The notes below the pieces were generated by a model that was given only the letters and a program-made list of their open reading frames with translations, did no database searches and was not told the origin of the DNA. The translations under genes were made by a program, and so were the position numbers. From positions 1,488,001 through 1,552,000 of the forward strand of contig NZ_JAZGLW010000001.1 in NCBI RefSeq assembly GCF_036409155.1: a stretch of DNA of 64,000 bases. The letters run 5' to 3'. The DNA comes from Mycobacterium sp. 050128. Lineage in GTDB: Bacteria > Actinomycetota > Actinomycetes > Mycobacteriales > Mycobacteriaceae. This document shows positions 37,101 through 43,595 of the stretch, one piece after another (position 1 is the first letter of the stretch; each line of letters starts with the position of its first letter).

Positions 37101-38227
37101 AATCCGACGCCGAGACCGGCCCGGGTCGCCAGCCGCAACACCGTAATGCCGGCCATGCCCTTCTGCCCGGTTACGCCCTCCCATTGCTCGGGGGTGCCGA
37201 CATTGTCGTCGACAATCACCCAGTGCGGTCCCAGCGCCAGGCCGGGGCTGGACTCGATCGGCGATGGCATGGATGTCGGGCTCATGCCGACCGGCGGCGT
37301 CCACGGTCCCCGGCCCTTACGGTGCAGCTCGGCGTCGAGCGCCTCTTCCAGTTCGGTGGGGGAGGTGAAAATCAACCGGCGCAGTCCGCACGCGTCGAAC
37401 ATCTCGTCGTGCTGGTTGTGCGGCAGCCACACCAGCCACGACCACAACTCAGGGTGGCGGGTGACCACCATGACTTTGAGATCGCTGGAGCTGTGGTAGA
37501 CGGCCAGCGAGCACAGGATCGAACGGGCCAGGCTGTGCAGTTCACCCGGATCATCGCCGACGAAGCTGAAACCGGGTTTCGACCGCAGGCTCAGCACCTT
37601 GCCGATTCCGCGGATCTTGCTCTGTTCGAGGATGAAATCCCTTAGCGCACCCCCGGTTACGGGTTCGAGCTCTTCGCCGATCGGAACGTCGGGCCACTGC
37701 AGTGACACCGCGGATTCGCTGGCTTGCTGAATCCCGATCCCCAGCCGAACGTCGAGGAAGTCCGGGTCGGCGGGGCGCCGTTCCCACATCCGCGGCCCAC
37801 CGATCACGGTATCCAGCTTCTGCGGATCGCCGTGCACGAACAGCTGGCTGCGTCGCTGATCCTGGGCGGCGCGTTGCACTTCGTCGCGGTCGTCGTCGAG
37901 CTGGCGCAGGTAGGCCCGGCGTTGCTTTTCTTGTTCGCCCCAACTGATTCGGCGCCCGCGCCCCAATCGCCCGCTGAACATCAGCGTGCCGAACCCGACC
38001 AGACCGATCATCGGGAAGAAGCCCGACTGCAGGGATCGGATGCCGGATGCGTACATCACCACCAGCGTGCCGATGATTCCGACGAGCAGCGCGGGAATCG
38101 CGATCATCAGCAGGATGTTGCGGGGCTCACGCTCGGGCAATGCCAGCGGTGCGGCGACGGCGATGCGCGCCGGTGGAACATTCGGCGCGGGCTTGCGGCC
38201 GCCGCGGACGAAACCTCGTTTGGACAT
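34148..38227 (-). CDS. eccC: Type VII secretion ATPase EccC (ESX-2-like, unsplit)
   Basis: A 1359-residue FtsK/SpoIIIE-type ATPase, the motor of the T7SS core. Two TM helices (about 37-60 and 66-85) are followed by a DUF-like stalk and three ATPase domains. Walker A motifs are GTSGSGKS (499-506), ATAQRGKS (861-868) and GRQLCGKT (1155-1162); Walker B-type strands are LLVIIDE (607-613), FLVVDN (968-973) and FLLIDDE (1248-1254). The second Walker B has Asn for Glu, common for degenerate domains. It is a single chain, unlike split ESX-1 EccCa/EccCb. Together with EccB and the gene order it looks ESX-2-like. EccB lies 6 nt upstream. Confidence 0.95.
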   Translation of the reverse strand: MSKRGFVRGGRKPAPNVPPARIAVAAPLALPEREPRNILLMIAIPALLVGIIGTLVVMYASGIRSLQSGFFPMIGLVGFGTLMFSGRLGRGRRISWGEQEKQRRAYLRQLDDDRDEVQRAAQDQRRSQLFVHGDPQKLDTVIGGPRMWERRPADPDFLDVRLGIGIQQASESAVSLQWPDVPIGEELEPVTGGALRDFILEQSKIRGIGKVLSLRSKPGFSFVGDDPGELHSLARSILCSLAVYHSSSDLKVMVVTRHPELWSWLVWLPHNQHDEMFDACGLRRLIFTSPTELEEALDAELHRKGRGPWTPPVGMSPTSMPSPIESSPGLALGPHWVIVDDNVGTPEQWEGVTGQKGMAGITVLRLATRAGLGVGFSDDSERFVLREGRLSHRGTFYAVADMLAESTANRYARALARWSPMSAGDLSETDSQGGELLRALGISDPRELDVDRLWGESRGRGDHKWAMMPVGVKQGGEMQQIILRAKDFGGFGFHSVVIGTSGSGKSEYFLSLCTGIALTHSPETFIVIFVDMKFESAAQDLQGFPHVAGSLSNLGKDDRHLAERMRKAVNGEIARRYRLFNQAGARDANEYEEMRLAGRDLEPVPILLVIIDEYLELFIHHPEWIDLVIHIGQEGRGCNVFFTLGGQRLDLSSLSKVKSNIAFRVALRAETAEDSRDVIGSDAALHLPSKENGYALLKVGPRDLEQFRCFYVSAPFVVPKRAVNVNKTVAMSFSQPRALTWAYQPLSEADSEALAVADEPEEPDEFLFHSDGFRKKKLVDVIRESLMSHSARPPHQIWLPPLEVSETMDVLVASWRRKPWYADYGDNPGLVFPVGVVDIPEDHAQRVYAVDAEMDNIMVVATAQRGKSTTLMSLITSAALMYRPERVTFFCIGASLYPVEELPHVASVVSQTDKEGVSRTVASIEGLILAREAAFKQYQIDISEFRERRFGTEREGGTDPADKFGDVFLVVDNFSDLYDKDSPMGDRVVSIARQGLSYGVHVATTATAWLVGQKQALVNVSNARIQLRLSNPDETQMGEGLERRKAARNTLDRPGFGVTREGHELLVGVPEITSATGERVPTRQLGAVIAEVTGVGRLEKLARLPEQIQLAQIIAAFAETDEAADPFNVPFAIGESALQPTYLPTRTVPSMLVLGRQLCGKTTTLAAFGQAVMSRFSPEQAQITIIDPKTSLIGKIRGPHVRAYAYTADDIDTVIEELAALMRDRLPPSGLSQEELLSRSTWEGPHHFLLIDDEQELRPHGVIGKAAASAPMWGLIERSREIGLHVIASRLPGNWAGVSVTNPFLQKMTSSRAPTLFMDNDPATVKVFARVSAQQLPPGRGLLVTTDGAIEGVLVGTPE

Positions 38228-38233
38228 TGTTGT

Positions 38234-39730
38234 TTAACCCCCGCCTGCCAGCTCGTTGAGATCGGGAATCGGCGCTACCGCACCGCCTCCCGAGACGGCG
38301 TCACGCGCCACCAGTGCTGCGTCACGACCGATCGCGGGCCCGGGCGCGAAGGTGCGCACAATCGGCCAGGGCGCTTGGACCGCGAGCTTTGGATCGAGCC
38401 CCAGCGCCTGCAAGGTGGCGTGGTCGGATTGGATACCGTAGCGAACACCTTGCGGCGAAATCCAATACAAGCTCTCACGGCTGTCGGCCGTCGCGACGCC
38501 GCTGGTTGTCGCAACGAAGTTCGCCGCACCCGGCAGCATCAAAGTCTGTTGTGCCTCAGCGGAATTGGGGTCACGATCGTCGCGGACCAGGCTAACCACC
38601 CGGGAATCCATACCGATCGAAACCGGCAAACCGCGCCCGCTGAAGATAGTGATACGAGCCTGCGGGTCGCCCGATTGCTTCTCCCAGCCCACGCACGTTG
38701 CCGGATTTGCGGACGTATCAATGAATTCCAGCTTCTCCGAAGGGTAGTAGTCGACATCGAGGACGTCGACCACCGGGATCTGAATCAGTTTGTCGGGGGC
38801 GACCAGGGTGGGTGTCGTCGAGCCCTCCGAATCCGCGGTCCGTAAGAGGTCCGCGACGAAGCTGGTGATCTTCTGGACGCCGTCGGGCAGCAGCACGTAG
38901 AAGCCGTTGACGGTGCCGCTCGCGTCGCGGGTTTCCAGGACCCTGCCCACAATGGAACCGGGCAGCCACCGCGACGGCGTGCCACGGCCCGGAATGACCG
39001 GCAGTACAATAGGTTCCGTTGACGGCATCGCGTCGAACAGGGCGTTAGAGATTTCGATCGGATACGTCACACCTGGATCGAGACCGAGGTTGAATGTCAC
39101 CGACCGGTCCGCTGGATCAATGCGGGACCGCTGCCCGTGCCAGATCACATACGTTGCGCCCTTGTGGGTTGCCAGGATGGCCTGCTTCGGGTGCATCGGC
39201 TCCGACCGGCCGATGGGGGACAGCTGACCGGCGATGGCGGTCACCACCGGCGCGGTTCCACTGCCGCGGGCGGCTGCGGCGTCGCAGACCGACCAGGCCG
39301 ATTCGGCGCTCGACGTGATCGGCAAGCTGTCGGGCGCTCCGGGGATGCCGATGATCGGGCCCGTCGGGTACTTCGCGATCTCGCTGGCTCTGACCCACGT
39401 CGGGGCCCCGGCACTGCCGACCGCCAATCGGGCCGAGGTCAAGTTGAGTGCGGGATAGAGCCGGCCGTTGATCCTCGCGTAGACGGCACCGGTGTCGCGG
39501 TCCCCGATGATCGACGACTGGCCGACCAGGCCCGAGGGCTTCATGACATGAAGCAACGCCATCCACCCGACGCCGATCAGCACGAGCACGATCGACAGCG
39601 CCACGGCCGCTTGTTGTTTGCGGTCGTCGTGCTTCATCCGCACCGAGAACCGGGTGATCGCAGCGCGCAGCCGTCGGTTGTAGAACAGGTGCCCCGAATT
39701 CTGATCCCGGTTGGACAGATTGAGTGGCAC
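38234..39730 (-). CDS. eccB: Type VII secretion core protein EccB (ESX-2-like)
   Basis: A 498-residue EccB. A cytoplasmic N-terminus (MPLNLSNRDQNSGHLFYNRR) precedes one TM helix (about 42-63), then a large periplasmic R-repeat domain (ALNLTSARLAVG, TGPIIGIPGAPDSLPI, VLLPDGVQKI, YWISPQGVRYG). From memory, the N-terminus is nearly identical to EccB2. EccB forms the T7SS membrane complex with EccC, EccD, and EccE, of which only EccC is encoded here. The GTG start follows AAAGGAGA. It is the second gene of the block after the YbaB-like gene. Confidence 0.95.
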   Translation of the reverse strand: MPLNLSNRDQNSGHLFYNRRLRAAITRFSVRMKHDDRKQQAAVALSIVLVLIGVGWMALLHVMKPSGLVGQSSIIGDRDTGAVYARINGRLYPALNLTSARLAVGSAGAPTWVRASEIAKYPTGPIIGIPGAPDSLPITSSAESAWSVCDAAAARGSGTAPVVTAIAGQLSPIGRSEPMHPKQAILATHKGATYVIWHGQRSRIDPADRSVTFNLGLDPGVTYPIEISNALFDAMPSTEPIVLPVIPGRGTPSRWLPGSIVGRVLETRDASGTVNGFYVLLPDGVQKITSFVADLLRTADSEGSTTPTLVAPDKLIQIPVVDVLDVDYYPSEKLEFIDTSANPATCVGWEKQSGDPQARITIFSGRGLPVSIGMDSRVVSLVRDDRDPNSAEAQQTLMLPGAANFVATTSGVATADSRESLYWISPQGVRYGIQSDHATLQALGLDPKLAVQAPWPIVRTFAPGPAIGRDAALVARDAVSGGGAVAPIPDLNELAGGG

Positions 39731-39749
39731 GGTCAGTCTCCTTTAGGCG

Positions 39750-39774
39750 GTCGATGCAGGATTGCTGCATCGAC
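39750..39774. promoter_or_regulatory. Intercistronic 10-bp stem-loop upstream of eccB
   Basis: Perfect inverted repeat GTCGATGCAG / CTGCATCGAC with a 5-nt loop, between the YbaB-like stop (39782) and the eccB ribosome site (39739-39746). It could modulate mRNA stability or translation; there is no T-run. Confidence 0.5.
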
Positions 39775-39781
39775 ACCGACA

Positions 39782-40111
39782 TCAATGCAGTTCGCCGCCG
39801 TACCTGGCCCGATTCTCGGCTTCTGCCTCCTCGCGAATCGCCGCGATCGCGAGGTTCAACCTGTCCGCTAATTCTGCGTGACCGTAACCGGTCATCACGC
39901 CAGGATGCAGCGACAACTCGACCAACCTGCCGTCGGAATTCGTCACGGCGCGAATATCCCCCAAGTCCACGCTGTACGTGACCGTCTCGGCTTGCGCGAC
40001 AAGGGCTTCCCACTTGTCGGCTGCCTCGCTCAGCTCACGCAGAACCGCTTCGACGAGATCTCTGTCTTTTAGGTCGCTATGTTCGCTGCGACCGCCCGAC
40101 CCCGCCACCAT
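39782..40111 (-). CDS. YbaB/EbfC-family protein (EspL-like)
   Basis: About 109 residues with a YbaB-like pattern: helical N-terminal half (DLVEAVLRELSEAADKWEALVAQ), beta segment (VTYSVDLGDIRAVTNSDGRLVELSLHPGV), and C-terminal helix (ELADRLNLAIAAIREEAEAENRARY). EspL of ESX-1 has this fold and stabilises secretion substrates; the same role here is an inference. It is the first gene of the eccB-eccC-PE-PPE transcription unit, 51 nt upstream of eccB. The start could be ATG 40111 or GTG 40108. Confidence 0.75.
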   Translation of the reverse strand: MVAGSGGRSEHSDLKDRDLVEAVLRELSEAADKWEALVAQAETVTYSVDLGDIRAVTNSDGRLVELSLHPGVMTGYGHAELADRLNLAIAAIREEAEAENRARYGGELH

Positions 40112-40114
40112 GTC

Positions 40115-40144
40115 AGTATCATCGACCCCTCCAACCAGCGTCAA
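40115..40144 (-). promoter_or_regulatory. Promoter of the eccB-eccC-PE-PPE unit
   Basis: On the minus strand, TTGACG (40144-40139) and GATACT (40120-40115) are 18 bp apart, close to the sigma-A consensus. The -10 almost abuts the YbaB-like start, so the transcript may be leaderless from GTG 40108. The -35 is one arm of a CGTCAA-N8-TTGACG inverted repeat (40139-40158), a possible operator. Confidence 0.5.
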
Positions 40145-40192
40145 TTCACAATTTGACGAGTGGCTGGGCGGACGCGAATGGGGGAGTGTCCG

Positions 40193-40309
40193 TCAATCCT
40201 CGCAGTGGCGTTCGTAATCCCAGCGTTCCAGCCAGGCGGAGAGGTGGTGAATTCCGACGCTGATCACCAGCAGCACGACGCCTTCAGCGACCATCAGAAG
40301 TTCGTTCAC
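40193..40309 (-). CDS. 38-residue membrane microprotein
   Basis: GTG 40309 overlaps the stop of the preceding gene as GTGA. The product has one hydrophobic helix ([20 protein letters not shown]) and a charged tail, [14 protein letters not shown]. Translational coupling to an upstream gene and an amphipathic, non-random composition argue that it is real. No function can be named. It lies between the Rv0029-like gene and the eccB block. Confidence 0.55.
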   Translation of the reverse strand: MNELLMVAEGVVLLVISVGIHHLSAWLERWDYERHCED

Positions 40310-40608
40310 AGTCGGTCCATCTCTCGGGCCGTCGCCGCCTGCTCGAAGTAGCTCATCCGCCGTGGCGGGTAGTGGCGGCGCGGCTCATGCTCGATGCTGA
40401 CGCTCAGGACCAGGCGTTGCCAGAACGTGGTGAGCCAGGGACGCGGGCGCGGTGCGGGGTGGGGCCGCGCGCCGGCGACGGCCGCGGCCGTGGCGAACAT
40501 GACCTGGCGTTCGGTGATGAGGACAGGCTCCGGGGCCATACTGTGCTGCGGTTGCCTGGGTGCAGCGGTATCACGATGCAGCACCGCGGTTTTCGGGATG
40601 GCTAGCAT
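40306..40608 (-). CDS. Small hypothetical protein, 100 residues
   Basis: A basic, Pro/Arg-rich protein. It has a variable middle ([36 protein letters not shown]) and a C-terminal [18 protein letters not shown] helix, a pattern I associate with small actinobacterial proteins of unknown role. ATG 40608 has AGGTGA 5 nt upstream; GTG 40617 is an alternative (103 residues). Its stop overlaps the start of the 38-residue membrane protein. It could correspond to Rv0030 in position, but I cannot confirm homology. Confidence 0.6.
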   Translation of the reverse strand: MLAIPKTAVLHRDTAAPRQPQHSMAPEPVLITERQVMFATAAAVAGARPHPAPRPRPWLTTFWQRLVLSVSIEHEPRRHYPPRRMSYFEQAATAREMDRL

Positions 40609-40747
40609 TTCGATCACCTGAGAGGGGTTTGCGCCCGGTCGGTCCGGCCGTCAATCAAAATCTAGGGAGTCCCCGGTGTTGAGCGCATGCGTAGTCGACT
40701 ACCTGTCTCGCCACGACGAACCCGCGCGATATCGGCTATAGCTGCGG

Positions 40748-42688
40748 TCAGGACTCGGCGGTCCACTGGCTGGCCGGGGGTTCATCGAGCTTCTGGAACC
40801 ACGCCAGGTGATAGTTCGCCGACGTCGCATCGCCGGTGACACTGCTTTCGGTGGCGGCCAGCAATAGACAGTTGAGCAATAGTGCGGGCACGACGTCCGG
40901 GTACTGGCTCAGCAGCTGATAGCGGGCGGTGTCGAGATGCACACGCAGCAGATCGGCTTCCTCCTCCACGACACCGGTGCCCGACGTGGCGGCTTTCGCC
41001 AAGGTGTGCACCAACCGGGGAAGTCCGTCCCGCCAGTGCGTGACTCGACCCAGCTCCCACCCGAGATCTTCGACGGGCGGCAGTTCGCGGGCCTGCACCG
41101 AAGATTCGGTCGGCGGGAAGTCTGTCGCACGGCCGACTCGATCGCCGGGGGTGTAGGTCGCGGTCAGGGTCGCCTCGCCGAGCAGTGCGGAGGCTTTACC
41201 CCTGCGGCGGCCGGGTGCAAGCAACCGCACGCCGACCGGGAGCGCGATGCCCGGCGGAATCCAGCCGTGCGCGAGGTCGGTGACCAGCAGTGTGGTGCCG
41301 TCGGCGAGATCGCCGACCGCCCAGTTCAACCCGGGTTCTTGGCGGACGACATACGCCAGCAGCCGGTGCAGCCGTTCCGAATCGGATTCGACGGCAACAA
41401 GAGCCGCAGGCGCTTCCAGCGGTTGCGGCTCGGGTTCCGGTTCTGGCTCGCTGACGGCCACCGGCTCAGGTTCGCTCACGACCAACGGTTCCCGCTCGGG
41501 CTCAGGTTCGGGTGCGGGCTCGCTGACGGCCACCGGCTCCGGTTCCGGATCCGGCTCGGGTGCGGGCTCGCTGACGAGTTCCGGTTCCGGTTCCGGCTCG
41601 GGTTCGGATTCGGGCTCGCTGACGGCCACCGGCTCCGGTTCCGGATCCGGCTCGGGTGCGGGCTCGCTGACGAGTTCCGGTTCCGGTTCCGGCTCGGGTT
41701 CGGATTCGGGCTCGCTGACGGCCACCGGCTCAGGTTCGCTCACGACCACCGGTTGCGGCTCGGGTTCGGGTTCGGGTTCGGGCTCGGGTTCGCTCACGGC
41801 CACCGGCTCAGGTTCGCTCACGACCTCGGGTTCCGGTTCCGGTTCCGCCTCCGGCTCCGGCTCCGGTTCCGGTTGCGGCTCTGGTTCGGGCTCGGGCTCG
41901 GGCTCGCTCACGGCAGGTTCCGCTGGCGGGACTAGCTTTTCCAATCGCGCGGTCTCGGATTCCGCGTCGACTGCGGCCGCCGAGACTTCCTGCTGCAGCG
42001 GAACCGCGACGTCCACGGTGGTCTCCTCGGACGGAGCTCGATGCCGGCCACCCGAAACGTCGTCGTCATTGGCGGCAACCTCAGTCACCGGCTCCTCAAC
42101 AGGTACCGCGGGCTGCGCGGGGATGACCGGGATGACCTGGGTCTGATCGAGCGTCCGAGGTCTGATTTCGGGCTCCGTCACCGGGACCACCGGGATGACC
42201 TGGGTTTTGTCGGCCGCTGACGCGCCGACATCGGGTTCGGCCGCCGGGACCGCCGGGATGACTTGCGTCTTTTCCATGTCGGCCGTGCTGAAACGTCGCG
42301 CGACCTGCGCGGTTTGGCGTCGCGCGCGCGTCTGCGCCTTCATCAAGTCCAGCTGGCGAATGGTCGATTCGACGCGCCGCACGGCGCGGGCACGCGCCTC
42401 GTCGATGACGCGGGCCTCTGCCGCCCGCCGGCCCACATCGGTGAGTCCCGCTCGCTTGACCATCCCCAACTGCTTGTTGGCGCTGGCGGTGATTTGCTGC
42501 AGATCCTTTTCGAGATACTCTGCGAGAGTTACGGTTTCGTCTGTCGCCATCGACAGTTCGGCAGGCCAAAGCCCACCGATCACCCACGGGGTGCAATCGA
42601 CAGGAGAGCTGAAGGCCGGCATCGACAATGATTCCCGGGTAGCTCTCCGGAGGCGCTGGCGCGCCGTCTTTCGACCGAAGATCGCCAC
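40748..42688 (-). CDS. Rv0029-like protein with large Glu-Pro repeat region
   Basis: 646 residues against about 365 in Rv0029. The N-terminus ([27 protein letters not shown]) leads into a helical segment of about 50-140. A linker with four KTQVIP/QTQVIP motifs (about 140-190) follows, then a long acidic run of SEPEPEP units (about 255-430). The conserved C-terminal domain (about 435-646; [40 protein letters not shown]) fits the DUF5631/DUF5632 group of T7SS-associated proteins. No signal peptide or TM helix is seen. It lies between the EspH-like gene and the small genes leading to eccB. Role unknown. Confidence 0.78.
   Translation of the reverse strand: MAIFGRKTARQRLRRATRESLSMPAFSSPVDCTPWVIGGLWPAELSMATDETVTLAEYLEKDLQQITASANKQLGMVKRAGLTDVGRRAAEARVIDEARARAVRRVESTIRQLDLMKAQTRARRQTAQVARRFSTADMEKTQVIPAVPAAEPDVGASAADKTQVIPVVPVTEPEIRPRTLDQTQVIPVIPAQPAVPVEEPVTEVAANDDDVSGGRHRAPSEETTVDVAVPLQQEVSAAAVDAESETARLEKLVPPAEPAVSEPEPEPEPEPQPEPEPEPEAEPEPEPEVVSEPEPVAVSEPEPEPEPEPEPQPVVVSEPEPVAVSEPESEPEPEPEPELVSEPAPEPDPEPEPVAVSEPESEPEPEPEPELVSEPAPEPDPEPEPVAVSEPAPEPEPEREPLVVSEPEPVAVSEPEPEPEPQPLEAPAALVAVESDSERLHRLLAYVVRQEPGLNWAVGDLADGTTLLVTDLAHGWIPPGIALPVGVRLLAPGRRRGKASALLGEATLTATYTPGDRVGRATDFPPTESSVQARELPPVEDLGWELGRVTHWRDGLPRLVHTLAKAATSGTGVVEEEADLLRVHLDTARYQLLSQYPDVVPALLLNCLLLAATESSVTGDATSANYHLAWFQKLDEPPASQWTAES
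41400..41940 (-). repeat. Glu-Pro-coding tandem repeat, with a perfect 96-bp unit
   Basis: Degenerate hexamer-type repeats coding EPEPEP span this stretch inside the Rv0029-like gene. Within it, a 96-bp unit starts at 41521 and again at 41617, with a third partial copy from 41713. The units code VAVSEPES...[14 protein letters not shown]. It is coding and stays in frame, so it is not a CRISPR. Confidence 0.9.
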
Positions 42689-42770
42689 CGCGTCAGACTA
42701 CCGACATATTCCGAACGCTCTTTACCGAAGGTGAATTGTGCAGGTGGGAGCGGCTCGGTAGCGTAGGGCC

Positions 42771-42914
42771 ATGGTTGATTCTGCGCTGCAGCAGCAACTC
42801 GATGAGGTGCGCACCCTGCTCGGCCGCGCACGAGAGTTGTTTGGCGCCAACCCCATCGAGCCACCAACCGATATTGCACCCGATCCCGACGCCGTCAAAA
42901 CCTGGTTGATCTAA
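42771..42914 (+). CDS. Possible 47-residue leaderless protein or gene remnant
   Basis: ATG 42771 follows a TAGCGT -10 (TANNNT, 42759-42764) by 6 nt. The product begins MVDSALQQQLDEVRTLLGRARELFGANP and ends AVKTWLI. LLGRARELFGANP resembles the N-terminus of the NlpC/P60 protein at 45498-46304 (LSRAHELFAG). It runs opposite to its neighbours in the 236-bp gap between the EspH-like and Rv0029-like genes. It may be a small secreted protein or the leftover 5' end of a lost gene. Confidence 0.4.
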   Translation: MVDSALQQQLDEVRTLLGRARELFGANPIEPPTDIAPDPDAVKTWLI

Positions 42915-42924
42915 ACCCGAACGG

Positions 42925-43236
42925 TTAGTCGGCGCCGTCGCGGCGGCGCAGCTTGTGCGCCAGCAGCTTCTCGATCGCCGCATCGAGGTCGTTCGGGGTC
43001 GGGACCTCCGCCGACGGGGTGTGTCCGGCCGCCACGATCTCATAGCGAACCTCCAGCAACGCCTTCAGCCAGGAAACATCAGCGGTCAACAGGATGCCCT
43101 GCGCCAAGGTCGCAGCGTCGGTATCCATCGCCTCTTCGCTCAGCGCAACGCTGTGCATGTAACCGCCGCGGCACGAGCGGACGAGGATGTGCCCACTCGG
43201 GTGAACGGTGTCGAACGCGGGATTGGCGTCGGTCAT
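42925..43236 (-). CDS. EspH-like protein (Rv0028-like, DUF2694 type)
   Basis: A 103-residue acidic, cytoplasmic protein. The segment FDTVHPSGHILVRSCRGGYMHSVALSEEAMDTDAATLAQGILLTADVSWLKALLEVR (residues 8-64) is typical of the DUF2694 family, which includes EspH of ESX-1. EspH acts as a chaperone for secretion of EspE/EspF. It overlaps the EspF/EspC-like gene by ATGA, the same pairing logic as in ESX-1, although there EspG lies between. A chaperone role is an inference. Confidence 0.75.
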   Translation of the reverse strand: MTDANPAFDTVHPSGHILVRSCRGGYMHSVALSEEAMDTDAATLAQGILLTADVSWLKALLEVRYEIVAAGHTPSAEVPTPNDLDAAIEKLLAHKLRRRDGAD

Positions 43237-43550
43237 CGACCGCCGTCGACGACGCGACCGAGTTCGCCGGCCGCATCTTGTTCATGCTGATCCCATGTCG
43301 TGGCCGTCACGGTCAGGTTGTGCGCCATGTCGGCGTGGTCGTCGGCCTGTTGCTCGTAGCACTGGCGTCTCAGTTCGAGCAGTTCACGTCCGGCGTCGCG
43401 AAGTTCACCGAAGATAGGCCCCAGCGAGTCCAGGCTCTCCTGGATGGCGGCATGCGACGACGGAACGGTGCGCAAGTAGTCGGAGGTCTCCTGATGATGC
43501 GCAGCTGCTTCACGTAAGTGCGCGGGCACCACATGGATTCGATCTGCCAT
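43233..43550 (-). CDS. EspF/EspC-like T7SS substrate (Rv0027-like, DUF2580 type)
   Basis: A 105-residue helical protein with the EspC-family pattern (RIHVVPAHLREAAAHHQETSDYL, LGPIFGELRDAGRELLELRRQCYEQQ). In EspC and EspF, a YxxxD/E signal follows the second helix. Here the equivalent site appears to be TWDQHEQD, with Trp in place of Tyr. The protein has no Sec signal, so T7SS export is the likely route. It lies 45 nt after the Rv0026-like gene and overlaps its EspH-like partner. Confidence 0.75.
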   Translation of the reverse strand: MADRIHVVPAHLREAAAHHQETSDYLRTVPSSHAAIQESLDSLGPIFGELRDAGRELLELRRQCYEQQADDHADMAHNLTVTATTWDQHEQDAAGELGRVVDGGR

Positions 43551-43595
43551 CCGCTTTCTCCTGTTTCTGCGCCGCCGGCCGGTCCGGCGAATTCA

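Noticed and set aside
41400..41940. Possible CRISPR-like array
   Set aside because: Repeats are in frame, contiguous and code for Glu-Pro; there are no spacers and no cas genes.
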